The notes beneath the pieces were generated by a model, which saw nothing but the letters and a program-made list of their open reading frames with translations, was not told the origin of the DNA and searched no databases. The position numbers and the translations under genes were made by a program. 15,326 bases of DNA from DASWIV01 sp036397475. Its GTDB lineage: Bacteria > JAJVIF01 > JAPKYR01. The stretch spans positions 1 to 15,326 of the forward strand of contig DASWIV010000077.1 of NCBI GenBank assembly GCA_036397475.1. The letters run 5' to 3'. Within the stretch, counting starts at the first letter, position 1; each line of letters opens with the position of its first letter. Positions 7,990 through 15,161 of the stretch are shown here, one piece after another.

Positions 7990-8811
7990 ATGGATCATAA
8001 GGAATTTAATGCAGTTTTATCCCAGAAGATAGATTTAACCGACAGGCTGGGAATTTTCAGGATCAAGCCCGACGGATGGAGAATCCCTCACTTCGAGCCC
8101 GGACAATTCACGGTCCTTGGAGTACCGGGTACTCATCCTGTTGTCCCGCACGCTGAGAATGTGGTGGAACAGAAAGATCCCGAGAAAATGATCAAGCGTC
8201 CGTATTCGATCGCCTCGTCGCCGAATAACCGGCTGTATATCGAGCTTTATATAGACCTCGTCTCGGAAGGATCGCTTACCCCGCGGCTTTTCGCGCTGAA
8301 GGTCGGCGACAGATTATTCATGAAGGAAAAGAAGGCGGGATTTTTCACTATACGGGACACATGTCCGGACGACGCGGATATAGTATTCATCGCGACGGGG
8401 ACAGGCCTTGCTCCTTTTTTGAGTTATTTGAGAACTATTGATATCTCGAGGCAGAACAGGAACATCATCCTTTTCTGGGGATGCCGCTATTCAACGGAAC
8501 TGGCATATCATCGTGAGCTGCTGGCACTCCAGGAAGGGAATAAAAATTTTCATTACAGGGCGACAATTTCCAGAAGCCATGTCGATCCGCTGCCGTGGGA
8601 TGGACGGCTTGGAAGAGTGGATCAATTCTGGGGCGACGGGACTGTTGAGAGATTTCTGGGATACAGGCCGAACGCTGAGACCAACTGCCATTTTTACCTT
8701 TGTGGAAGCATGCCGATGATCAAGGAATGGTCGGAGAGGCTCATACAGCTGGGTATGGAGGAGCACCAGCCGAAGAGTCCGGGGAAGATACACTTCGAGA
8801 GTTATTATTAA
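7990..8811 (+). CDS. fpr: Ferredoxin/flavodoxin-NADP+ reductase
   Basis: This 273-residue cytosolic flavoenzyme passes electrons between NADPH and ferredoxin or flavodoxin. The N-terminal FAD-binding barrel has PGQF (residues 37-40) and the RxYS motif RPYSIAS (70-76). The NADP domain has ATGTGLAPFLSYLR (135-148) and the CGS-M motif FYLCGSMPM (235-243). The protein ends in HFESYY, whose terminal aromatic residue is typical of Fpr-type enzymes that stack a Tyr or Trp on the flavin. About 20 extra residues between PGQF and RPYS (around 45-68) match a loop seen in many bacterial Fpr proteins. Length is near the usual 250-275. GAGG lies nine bases before the ATG. It is monocistronic, pointing toward the convergent amidohydrolase across a tandem repeat. 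A role in oxidative stress or reductive biosynthesis is inferred. Confidence 0.88.
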   Translation: MDHKEFNAVLSQKIDLTDRLGIFRIKPDGWRIPHFEPGQFTVLGVPGTHPVVPHAENVVEQKDPEKMIKRPYSIASSPNNRLYIELYIDLVSEGSLTPRLFALKVGDRLFMKEKKAGFFTIRDTCPDDADIVFIATGTGLAPFLSYLRTIDISRQNRNIILFWGCRYSTELAYHRELLALQEGNKNFHYRATISRSHVDPLPWDGRLGRVDQFWGDGTVERFLGYRPNAETNCHFYLCGSMPMIKEWSERLIQLGMEEHQPKSPGKIHFESYY

Positions 8812-8835
8812 GGGGAAGTACTGAGTGATGTCCGT

Positions 8836-8965
8836 GCTTACGCAGGGGACTTCTGTAAGTTGATGAATGTGGTAAGTGAGCATTGACCAAGCTTACGCAT
8901 TGTCTACTGATTGGGACATTGAGATGGCAGTGGATATTGACTAGGCTGACGCCATGGTCTTCTGA
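8836..8965. repeat. Degenerate tandem repeat, 54-55 bp period, about 2.4 copies
   Basis: GCTTACGCA at 8836-8844 recurs at 8891-8899 and, altered to GCTGACGCCA, at 8945-8954. Other markers keep the same spacing: CTTCTG, CTACTG and CTTCTG after each start, and ATTGACCA (8882-8889) with ATTGACTA (8936-8943). The block fills the 158 bp gap between the convergent reductase and amidohydrolase genes. It encodes no plausible protein and shows no strong hairpin or T-run, so it is not an ordinary terminator. Its position is like that of REP-type intergenic repeats. Confidence 0.65.
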
Positions 8966-8969
8966 AAGA

Positions 8970-10139
8970 TCACCCTAAATACTCCTCGCCTTCGATCCAG
9001 ACGTGGTCGACCTTGCTCCTCATATCCAGGGGATGTCCCGAGAAAATGGCAAGGCAGGCGAGTTTTCCTTTAGCGATAGATCCGTAATTTTTATCGATGT
9101 TCAATAATTTAGCCGGCCTGGACGTGATCATTTCCATTGCTTGATCGTCCGTACATCCGCCACGCACAGCCATCGCGGCATTATGCCGGAGGTGATGGAT
9201 CGGCATCACCGGATGGTCCGTCATCAGGCAGACATTCACTCCTGCTTTGCTTAAAACATACGGGGCGGTTTCCGATCGGTTTTTGAGTTCGTACTTCACC
9301 CGTGCGGTCGCCATCGGACCGATCACGCATGTCACATTTCTTTTCGCGATCATGTCAGCGACAAGATATCCTTCCGTGCAATGTTCCAATACCAGATTGA
9401 AATTGAATTCCTGGGATAATCTGAGTGCGGTCTCTATATCGTCGCGCCTGTGGCAGTGGAATCTCGCTGGGATTTTTCTCTCCAGTAACATGCGAAGGTG
9501 TTCCTTGCCCAGGTCGGTTTCGAAAACTCCATCGTCCTTATCTTTCGACTTATTTTTTGTCGCCGTATTTCGTTTCTCAATATAATTCTGCACCTCGACA
9601 AGCGTCTTGCGGATAATTCCGGCATTCGCGAGACGTGTCCGTGGCGACATATTCTGGTTACTGTATACCCTGAACGGATTTTCGCCGATCGCCATTTTCA
9701 TGCCGTGGTATCCGGCGATGAGGATATCATCCAGTGTATCACCGTAAGTTTTAACTACCGCGCACATTCCACCGAATAAATTAGCCGAGCCTGGAAACGA
9801 TCCGCATGCGACTACTCCATTCTCCCTAGCGTCCTCGAAAGCGATATCTTTCGGGAATATGGCGTCCATGGCGCGGACATAGGCAGTGTTCGGCTCCTGC
9901 ATTTCGTTGTAATGGTGCCCGATAGCCCCTACCCCGTCCTCGTAGACCCCCATATGAGTGTGTGCGTCGACCATCCCCGGGACAATAAACTGCCCGCGGG
10001 ATAGATTGACTTTCAGAGCGCTTTTGGGAGTGGAAAGATTTTTCCCGACCTTGTCTATTCTTTTGCCTTTGGTGATGACGTCGATTCCAGTCTGGAATTT
10101 GTTGTCGATGTAGGCGGTTCCTCCGGTGAAATGGAACAT
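8970..10139 (-). CDS. Amidohydrolase, imidazolonepropionase-like subgroup
   Basis: This 389-residue metal-dependent hydrolase begins at ATG 10139, with GAGGAGA seven bases upstream. It has the amidohydrolase layout: a short N-terminal beta domain, PGMVDAHTHMG with metal ligands H60 and H62, GMKMAIGENP (146-155), FHCHRRDDI with H228/H230, LEHCTEGY with H253, and TDHPV with D308. The C-terminus returns to the beta domain (SIAKGKLACLAIFSGHPLD). The usual G-K-x-A-D-L-V segment reads GKLACLAI here, which is unusual but lies outside the active site. A lysine/aspartate-rich insertion lies at about 189-204. Many close family members are annotated only as amidohydrolases acting on cyclic amides or dipeptides; the substrate is unknown. 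There is no signal peptide, so the protein is cytosolic. Confidence 0.85.
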   Translation of the reverse strand: MFHFTGGTAYIDNKFQTGIDVITKGKRIDKVGKNLSTPKSALKVNLSRGQFIVPGMVDAHTHMGVYEDGVGAIGHHYNEMQEPNTAYVRAMDAIFPKDIAFEDARENGVVACGSFPGSANLFGGMCAVVKTYGDTLDDILIAGYHGMKMAIGENPFRVYSNQNMSPRTRLANAGIIRKTLVEVQNYIEKRNTATKNKSKDKDDGVFETDLGKEHLRMLLERKIPARFHCHRRDDIETALRLSQEFNFNLVLEHCTEGYLVADMIAKRNVTCVIGPMATARVKYELKNRSETAPYVLSKAGVNVCLMTDHPVMPIHHLRHNAAMAVRGGCTDDQAMEMITSRPAKLLNIDKNYGSIAKGKLACLAIFSGHPLDMRSKVDHVWIEGEEYLG

Positions 10140-10173
10140 GAGTGCGTCTCCTCGAAGTTGGGTGGATGGGGGT

Positions 10174-10179
10174 ATTATA
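10174..10179 (-). promoter_or_regulatory. -10 box for the amidohydrolase gene
   Basis: Read on the minus strand this is a perfect TATAAT, 34 bases before the ATG, with the GAGGAGA ribosome-binding site between them. The -35 region at the proper spacing (around 10196-10202) is poor, so an activator may be needed or another promoter may exist. Confidence 0.4.
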
Positions 10180-10365
10180 GTGGATTGGAGGGGGGTTGTG
10201 TATAGGAGGGATTGTTAACACTCGACTGTGAGTCTCTCGTATCCATGCATCGCCGACAAGCACGGTCGCTATGCAAGAGTTGGATGAAGTTGGGCTGTAA
10301 GCGGTTGGCTCCCTAAGCTTGTCAGCGGTACCCCATTTTTTGAGTGCCGGCGAGAGGACGGTGAA

Positions 10366-10497
10366 ATTGCCTGCGGGACGCCAGCGCTCCGATTGTGTGC
10401 CTATGGAACATTGCCGGCGGGACGCCAGCGCTCCGATTGTGTGCCTGTGGGACATTGCCGGCGGGATGTCGGCGTTACGAATTGTGTTTCCCTGATA
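10366..10497. repeat. Tandem repeat, 44 bp x 3
   Basis: Units start at ATTGCC in 10366, 10410 and 10454. Copies 1 and 2 differ at only a few bases (CTGCGGG versus CGGCGGG, and ATGGAAC versus GTGGGAC). Copy 3 is decayed after GGCGGGA. Each of the first two units contains a small hairpin, GGCG-GGA-CGCC (GCG-GGA-CGC in copy 1), followed by AGCGCTCCGATTGTGTGCC. The block has no spacers distinct from the repeats, so it is not a CRISPR array. It ends just before the TATAAT upstream of the protease gene, so copy number could affect that promoter. Confidence 0.8.
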
Positions 10498-10500
10498 CCT

Positions 10501-10506
10501 TATAAT
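10501..10506 (+). promoter_or_regulatory. -10 box for the tricorn-like protease gene
   Basis: A perfect TATAAT directly follows the third 44-bp repeat, 60 bases before the ATG. No good -35 hexamer is seen 16-18 bp upstream. An alternative is TTGATT (10508-10513) with TAATCT (10531-10536) at 17 bp, which has the better -35 but a poor -10. GAGG at 10556-10559 is the ribosome-binding site. Confidence 0.4.
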
Positions 10507-10566
10507 GTTGATTATTTCAACGAATTTTTTTAATCTGCTACCTTATCCAATCTAAGAGGAAACCAG

Positions 10567-13500
10567 ATGAGACGTGTAAATCGCATTTTATTCGCAATTA
10601 CAATAATCGGATTTTCATTTTCTGGAGCGGCGTCGGGACAATTCGGCGATCCGGAAAGGGTCGAGTTCGGACGGTATCCGGCGCTATCGCCAGATGGATC
10701 GGCAATCGCTTTTTCGTGGGCTGGAGATCTATGGACTGTGCCGGTGACCGGTGGAAACGCGACAAGACTGACATCGTCGGATGGATACGATTATTATCCG
10801 GTGTGGAGTCCGGATGGAAGAAAAATCGCGTTTTCAAGTGACAGGTACGGCTCTGAAGACCTGTATGTGATCGATAAGGATGGCGGAACTCCGTACAGGG
10901 TAACTTACGCGTCGAATGGCGATATTCTATCGGGATGGACATCGGATGGAAATGGATTAATTTTTTCGTCGAGGCGGGGGGGTATGTGGCCGGATCACCG
11001 CGCTCCTCAAGTCGTTTATTTAAGCGATTCACGTGGGTACGGGCCGTCCACTCCACAGAAATTAGTTCCGAGTTCCGGACTTGGCGCGGTGATGCATCCG
11101 GATTCGAATATTGTCGCGTTCCAGTATGGTCCGGAGACTGGATGGAGGCAGGGATATACGGGAACGCACGCTGAGGATATCTGGCTTTATTACAGGAATT
11201 CAGGAGAATTTGAGCGAGTTACAAATAACAGTGTTGAAAATTCAGATGTTCAGTGGTCTGCGGATGGCACTACTCTTTATTACAGGAGTGAGGAAAGCGA
11301 GGTCGGGAATGTCTGGGCATGGGATCTGAACACAAAACACCGATCTCAGATAACCGACGTCATTGAAAATGGATTGTGGAGCCCTAAGGTTGGAGGACCT
11401 ACCGGCAATGAGATGATCATTTTCGAGCGGTCGGGCGAAATTTATACCCAGTCGGTAACAGGAGGAGATCCTCATCCGGTGAATATATACGCGTGGTCAG
11501 ATGAAACTGCTGATGAGGAAATAAAATATTCGACGTCAGGATCGGCGACTGAATACGCGGTAAGTCCGGACGGTATGGAAATGGCATTTGTGGTGAGGGG
11601 AGAAATTTACTGCGTGAGGACAGATGGGATTGGCGGTACGGAGGCGGCGAGGCTGACAAATCATCCTGCTCACGATGACCAGATATCGTGGTACCCTCGC
11701 GGCGATTCACTGATTTTCACATCGGACCGCGATGGTGTCGAGCAGTTGTATCGCGTGAAATCGGGCGATCCGAGTCATGAAAGATTATCGGAAGCGCGCA
11801 GGTTTGAAATTGAGAAACTCACAGATAACGACCAAATCTGTACGAGTGCGGTTATCGGCCCGGACCTGGCGGAAGAGGGATCGGTGTCGGATCCATCTGA
11901 GTTGACGATCGCGTATCTGGGGAATGTCGGGGATCTGTGGCTCATGGATGGAAATGGCGGGCATCAGAGGAAGCTATTTTCACACTGGGGGACGTATCAA
12001 TATACTTTTTCGCCTGATGGGCGCTGGATTGCGTTCACTAAGGATAACAACGATTACAACACGGAAATTTATATAGCCGCTGTCGATCCGGACGATGAGA
12101 CGCTTCCGGATTGTCCGAAAGATGGATTTGAATACTGGCCGGATGAATTTCGCCACGAGCTTATTTTCCCCGACTGGCATGAAGGCGCAGTGAATGTGAC
12201 GCGCCATCCGGATGATGATTACAATCCGGTATGGTCGCCAGATGGAACAAAGCTTGGGTTCACGTCGGAGAGAAACTGGGATAATACGGACCCGTATTTC
12301 GTTTTTCTGACGACCGAAGATGAGGAGAGGTCGCTGGCTGAATGGGAGCTTGAAGATGAACCGCTCCAGATACTTCCGCCACTTCCGGGTGAGGAAGAAG
12401 AGGAAGAAGAAGTGGATGAATCTGGGGAAGTGAGTGAAGTTGAGGGTGATGAGGAAATTGTTGAAGAGGAAGCCGAAGAAGAATTTGTTGTCGATATCGA
12501 TTTCAGGAATATTCATTTGAGAGCGCGACGGTTGACGTCGCTTGATGGAAGCGAAGTAATCCAGGCATTTTCGCCGGATGGGAAAAGCCTGGTGTACTCA
12601 TCGAATTCGGATGGGTCGATGGATCTATGGCAGATGGACTGGACGGGAGAAAATGTTACAGAGCTGACAAATGGTGCTGATCCTGGACAGGTCGCATGGA
12701 ACATGCAGAACGAGAGGATTTACTTTTTGGGTGGGGGACGGGTCTCGTCGCGGAAAAATGGCGGCGGCGATGCTATGAACCACGCATTCAACGCGGAATT
12801 TTCTGTGAAAGCCCTGGATGAAAAATTATATAAATATAACGAAGTATGGAGAATTCAGAACAAGTGGTTCTATGATGCGGATTTCCACGGACGAGACTGG
12901 AACGCTTTGGGTGATGAATACAGGGGCTTGTACGCCGAGTCGAGGCATTACAGGGATGCCAATGACGCGATGAACCAGCTTCTCGGCAGGCTGAATTCGT
13001 CTCATTTGTGGTATTCCGAAGCCGGCTCGCCGCCACCCGGACCCGATACAGGATATCTCGGCTGCGAGTTTATTGAAGATGAAAATCCCGGATTAATTGT
13101 TGATCGGATTACGCCGGACACACCGATCGCGCGAGAGGAATTCGGGATCGAATGGGAAGACAGGATCGTGAGTATTAACGGTTACGATGTCGGGGGCTGG
13201 GGGGAGAATCCAGTCGGAAACTGGTGGAGAGCGCTTGAGAGTACGGTTGGGAAGTCAATAGAGCTGGGATACATCAAGTGGGACGATGAAACGGATACGG
13301 TTAACTGGATAAGGGTGACGCCGACGGATTACTGGGGATGGTACCAGGCTGAGTATGAAAACTGGATCGAGGGGAATCGCGCATATATTGAAATGCTGAC
13401 GTACGAGCAGGTCGGCTATTTGCATATACAGAGGATGTACGACGATTCGCTGGAGAGGTTCGAGCAGGACCTGTACGCTGCGGCGAACGGGAAAAAGGCG

Positions 13501-13995
13501 CTGGTTATCGATGTACGGTACAACAGCGGAGGATGGACGACTGACTGGCTGCTCGCGATGCTGAACACAGAAAGGCACGCGCTGACGGTTCCGAGGGATG
13601 GGGGCTACGGTTATCCGGAGGACAGGACGCCTGTTTACACGACTGATATTCCGGTAATTGTATTGTGTAACGAGTGGTCGTTTTCGAACGCGGAGATTTT
13701 TTCGCATGCGATAAAGAATTTAGGGCGTGGTGTTCTTGTCGGGTGGCCGACAGGTGGGGGGGTTATTTCTACGGGGAATATGTCATTAGCGGATGGGAGC
13801 AGGTTGAGTCTTCCGCGTCGTGGCTGGTACGCGGTGAATCCGGACACGATGGAGATTTTGTACAACATGGAAGGGCAAGCCGCGATCCCGGATTACATGT
13901 ACGAGATAACGCCGTGGGATCTTGCAGCGGGGATTGATCCGCAGTTGGATCTGGCGGTGGATGCGGAGATAGATATGATGTCGGGAGGGGGTTGA
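10567..13995 (+). CDS. Secreted tricorn-like S41 serine protease with acidic insertion
   Basis: This 1142-residue protein carries a signal peptide (cleavage near residue 24, after SGAASG), so it is exported. Residues about 30-720 form two tandem beta-propellers of TolB/PD40 blades (LSPDGSAIAFSW, WSPDGRKIAFSSDR, FSPDGRWIAF, WSPDGTKLGFTSER, FSPDGKSLVYSSNSDGSMD). A glutamate-rich stretch at residues 609-643 interrupts the second. A helical segment (about 755-825) contains LNSSH, a PDZ domain lies at about 829-905, and the C-terminal S41 catalytic domain contains DVRYNSGG. By alignment to archaeal tricorn, S812, H813, S1040 (in WSFSNAE) and E1102 match the catalytic tetrad S745, H746, S965 and E1023. 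Tricorn in archaea is cytosolic and trims proteasome peptides; this exported form more likely degrades peptides in the periplasm or outside. The ribosome-binding site is GAGG, seven bases before the ATG. An IS end follows 2 bp after the stop. Confidence 0.88.
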   Translation: MRRVNRILFAITIIGFSFSGAASGQFGDPERVEFGRYPALSPDGSAIAFSWAGDLWTVPVTGGNATRLTSSDGYDYYPVWSPDGRKIAFSSDRYGSEDLYVIDKDGGTPYRVTYASNGDILSGWTSDGNGLIFSSRRGGMWPDHRAPQVVYLSDSRGYGPSTPQKLVPSSGLGAVMHPDSNIVAFQYGPETGWRQGYTGTHAEDIWLYYRNSGEFERVTNNSVENSDVQWSADGTTLYYRSEESEVGNVWAWDLNTKHRSQITDVIENGLWSPKVGGPTGNEMIIFERSGEIYTQSVTGGDPHPVNIYAWSDETADEEIKYSTSGSATEYAVSPDGMEMAFVVRGEIYCVRTDGIGGTEAARLTNHPAHDDQISWYPRGDSLIFTSDRDGVEQLYRVKSGDPSHERLSEARRFEIEKLTDNDQICTSAVIGPDLAEEGSVSDPSELTIAYLGNVGDLWLMDGNGGHQRKLFSHWGTYQYTFSPDGRWIAFTKDNNDYNTEIYIAAVDPDDETLPDCPKDGFEYWPDEFRHELIFPDWHEGAVNVTRHPDDDYNPVWSPDGTKLGFTSERNWDNTDPYFVFLTTEDEERSLAEWELEDEPLQILPPLPGEEEEEEEVDESGEVSEVEGDEEIVEEEAEEEFVVDIDFRNIHLRARRLTSLDGSEVIQAFSPDGKSLVYSSNSDGSMDLWQMDWTGENVTELTNGADPGQVAWNMQNERIYFLGGGRVSSRKNGGGDAMNHAFNAEFSVKALDEKLYKYNEVWRIQNKWFYDADFHGRDWNALGDEYRGLYAESRHYRDANDAMNQLLGRLNSSHLWYSEAGSPPPGPDTGYLGCEFIEDENPGLIVDRITPDTPIAREEFGIEWEDRIVSINGYDVGGWGENPVGNWWRALESTVGKSIELGYIKWDDETDTVNWIRVTPTDYWGWYQAEYENWIEGNRAYIEMLTYEQVGYLHIQRMYDDSLERFEQDLYAAANGKKALVIDVRYNSGGWTTDWLLAMLNTERHALTVPRDGGYGYPEDRTPVYTTDIPVIVLCNEWSFSNAEIFSHAIKNLGRGVLVGWPTGGGVISTGNMSLADGSRLSLPRRGWYAVNPDTMEILYNMEGQAAIPDYMYEITPWDLAAGIDPQLDLAVDAEIDMMSGGG

Positions 13996-13997
13996 GG

Positions 13998-14320
13998 TGA
14001 CCTGCTCCCCGAAAACAGGACCAGTCTGAGTTTTGGTTTTCCGTTATAATAGACAAATGGAGGCCAAGACATGGCAGACAAGAAAAAGCATGGAAAACGT
14101 TACAGCGAAGAACAGATCGTAAGGGTTCTTCAGGAGATCGAGAAGGGCATGTCGATCGCGGAGGTGTGCCGGGAGCACGGGATCAGTGACCAGACGTACC
14201 GAAACTGGCGCAAGCGTTACGGTGGGATGGATGTGTCGGACGTAAAGGAAATGCGAAGGCTCGCCGCCGAGAACGCGCGTCTGAAGCGGATCGCGGCGTA
14301 ACAGCTACCGGAGGTCCCGG
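13998..14320 (+). mobile_element. IS3-family element remnant: left end plus orfA only
   Basis: The left end begins TGACCTGCTCCCCGAAAACA (13998-14017) and continues GGACCAGTC. This is the pattern of IS3-family ends, which start with TG and carry a CCTGC-CCCC core. Within it lie TATAAT (14045-14050), a GGAGG ribosome-binding site and orfA. No reverse complement of the left end is found downstream and there is no orfB, so the element has lost its right part. The right break is estimated at about 14300-14320. Confidence 0.7.
14071..14301 (+). CDS. IS3-family transposase OrfA, shortened
   Basis: This 76-residue protein has the HTH_Tnp_1 domain: YSEEQIVRVLQEIEKGMSIAEVCREHGISDQTYRNWRKRYGG, written here by its ends (YSEEQIV, SIAEVCREHGIS, YRNWRKRYGG). 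It binds the terminal repeats of its element. The coiled-coil tail (MRRLAAENARLKRIAA) ends at a TAA, while typical OrfA proteins of this group run about ten residues longer through a second leucine heptad and a frameshift site into orfB. GGAGG sits eight bases before the ATG and TATAAT lies just upstream, so it may still be expressed. Without OrfB it cannot transpose, but could act in trans as a repressor or as a plain DNA-binding protein. Confidence 0.8.
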   Translation: MADKKKHGKRYSEEQIVRVLQEIEKGMSIAEVCREHGISDQTYRNWRKRYGGMDVSDVKEMRRLAAENARLKRIAA

Positions 14321-14375
14321 GATGCCTTTGGGAATAATGAATAAAGTGGAGTACAGCAATGGACGGCATCCCAGG
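14316..14375. repeat. Inverted repeat beside the IS remnant
   Basis: CCCGGGATGCC (14316-14326) and GGCATCCCAGG (14365-14375) pair at 10 of 11 positions across a 38-bp loop. The right arm abuts the stop codon of the minus-strand 104-residue gene. There is no T-run, so a standard rho-independent terminator is unlikely; the arms may be remains of another element or a processing stem. Confidence 0.45.
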
Positions 14376-14690
14376 CTACAACGCTGATAAATCGTTCAGG
14401 TATTCCATGAAGGGTTTGCCGGTGAGATCGGGATCTTCATCGATTTCTTCTGTTCGTAAATCTACGAAGTGGAAGTCAAGGACAGTTGCGCGTTCGTGGG
14501 CAAGGGGTGTCGGGCAGTAGCAGGTTTCTGTCCAGTGAACGGTGCCGTCGGACGCCACCACCGCGCGCTTCATTGACGCGACAATTTCAGGTCCGTCGGG
14601 ATCCTGGTCTTCGATGGTGCCGTCGGTGAGTTTGGATAAAAAATCGGATGCAGTGTCCGTTTTAAATTTTGCGGTTACCCTGTAATACAT
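14376..14690 (-). CDS. Conserved hypothetical protein, 104 residues
   Basis: A small soluble protein with no signal or membrane segment. Notable segments are the N-terminal MYYRVTAKFK, then LSKLTDGTIEDQDPDGPEIV, then WTETCYCPTPLAHERATVLD and a TGKPFMEYL tail. I recall a widespread uncharacterised family with this DGPEIV / CYC-x-PLxHERA pattern, but know no function for it. The two cysteines in CYC and the following His could bind a metal; that is a guess. The gene lies 8 bp downstream of the acetyltransferase stop on the same strand, with a weak AGG ribosome-binding site, so the two form an operon. Its last codon meets the inverted repeat at 14365-14375. Confidence 0.75.
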   Translation of the reverse strand: MYYRVTAKFKTDTASDFLSKLTDGTIEDQDPDGPEIVASMKRAVVASDGTVHWTETCYCPTPLAHERATVLDFHFVDLRTEEIDEDPDLTGKPFMEYLNDLSAL

Positions 14691-14698
14691 TAATTTAC

Positions 14699-15124
14699 CT
14701 ATTCCAGATTATAAACATACATTATATCCTCAGCTTCGTTCGTCACTCCTCCGGTGGTTTCGTAGAGTGCCATGGCAGCGAAATTATATTTATCCGTGAG
14801 GACAAATATCTCAGAACAATTCTCTTCCCTGGCTATTTCCTTAAGGCGTTTGATAAGGCTTGACGCCACCTTGTGACGCCTGTCATTTCCAAAGACGTCG
14901 ATCGAGTAGAGGAACATTTTGGGTTTCAATCTTGCCGGACTATGGAGTGTATAAGCGTAGAGGAAACCGCACGCGTCCGAATCGTGGTACGCGACAAGCA
15001 TGGTCCCGGTTCCCGAGATGAAGAACTCGGGTTTCGGCTGGATATTGGGATATTCGATTTTTGAAAACAAATATTTGATCAGGACAGGGTCGTACTTGTC
15101 AATTTTCCGAATTGTAATTTCCAT
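14699..15124 (-). CDS. GNAT-family N-acetyltransferase, resembling AAC(3)-I
   Basis: This 141-residue enzyme would transfer an acetyl group from acetyl-CoA to an amine. Motif A covers about residues 72-97 (LYSIDVFGNDRRHKVASSLI), and the C-terminal YNFAAMALYETTGG matches motif B. The order GFLYAY, LYSIDV, RRHKVASSLI and AMALYETTGG resembles aminoglycoside 3-N-acetyltransferases of the AAC(3)-I group, but resistance cannot be claimed from this; many relatives act on other amines. In the acetyl-CoA loop the usual Q/R-x-x-G-x-G/A reads R82-R-H-K85-V-A87, so the conserved Gly is Lys. The start at 15124 has AGGAG close upstream. It is the first gene of a two-gene minus-strand operon and is divergent from the cupin gene. 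Confidence 0.8.
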   Translation of the reverse strand: MEITIRKIDKYDPVLIKYLFSKIEYPNIQPKPEFFISGTGTMLVAYHDSDACGFLYAYTLHSPARLKPKMFLYSIDVFGNDRRHKVASSLIKRLKEIAREENCSEIFVLTDKYNFAAMALYETTGGVTNEAEDIMYVYNLE

Positions 15125-15148
15125 CAGTATCTCCTATTCGCGTAAATG

Positions 15149-15155
15149 TTATAAT
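15149..15155. promoter_or_regulatory. Overlapping divergent -10 boxes between acetyltransferase and cupin genes
   Basis: On the plus strand TATAAT (15150-15155) lies six bases before the cupin ATG. On the minus strand TATAAC (15154-15149) lies about 24 bases before the acetyltransferase ATG. Only 37 bp separate the two genes, so both promoters must share this site. No strong -35 is visible in either direction. Confidence 0.4.
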
Positions 15156-15161
15156 TTATTC

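Larger units (their letters stand above)
10140..10566. other. 427-bp divergent intergenic region
   Basis: From left to right it holds the ribosome-binding site and -10 box of the amidohydrolase gene, then about 130 bp (10220-10350) in which I recognise no gene; the only order there is a spaced GACAAGC/GCTTGTC pair at about 10255-10261 and 10317-10323. A three-copy 44-bp tandem repeat follows (10366-10497), then the promoter region and ribosome-binding site of the tricorn-like protease gene. Open frames crossing it on the minus strand are repeat-driven and look non-coding. Confidence 0.6.

Noticed and set aside
10230..10330. Possible tRNA or structured RNA
   Set aside because: I tried to fold the region but found no cloverleaf, and the only pairing is a 7-base GACAAGC/GCTTGTC match.
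9826..10455. Minus-strand open frame of 209 residues crossing the amidohydrolase start and the 44-bp repeats
   Set aside because: The frame stays open because of repeat composition; its Arg/His-rich sequence resembles no protein and it overlaps a real gene in another frame.
10366..10497. CRISPR array
   Set aside because: The 44-bp units are contiguous with no unique spacers between repeats, and there are no cas genes nearby.
11980..12516. Minus-strand open frame of 178 residues inside the protease gene
   Set aside because: It is opposite PD40 blades and the Glu-rich stretch, which reads as Phe/Leu-rich on the other strand; it is a shadow.
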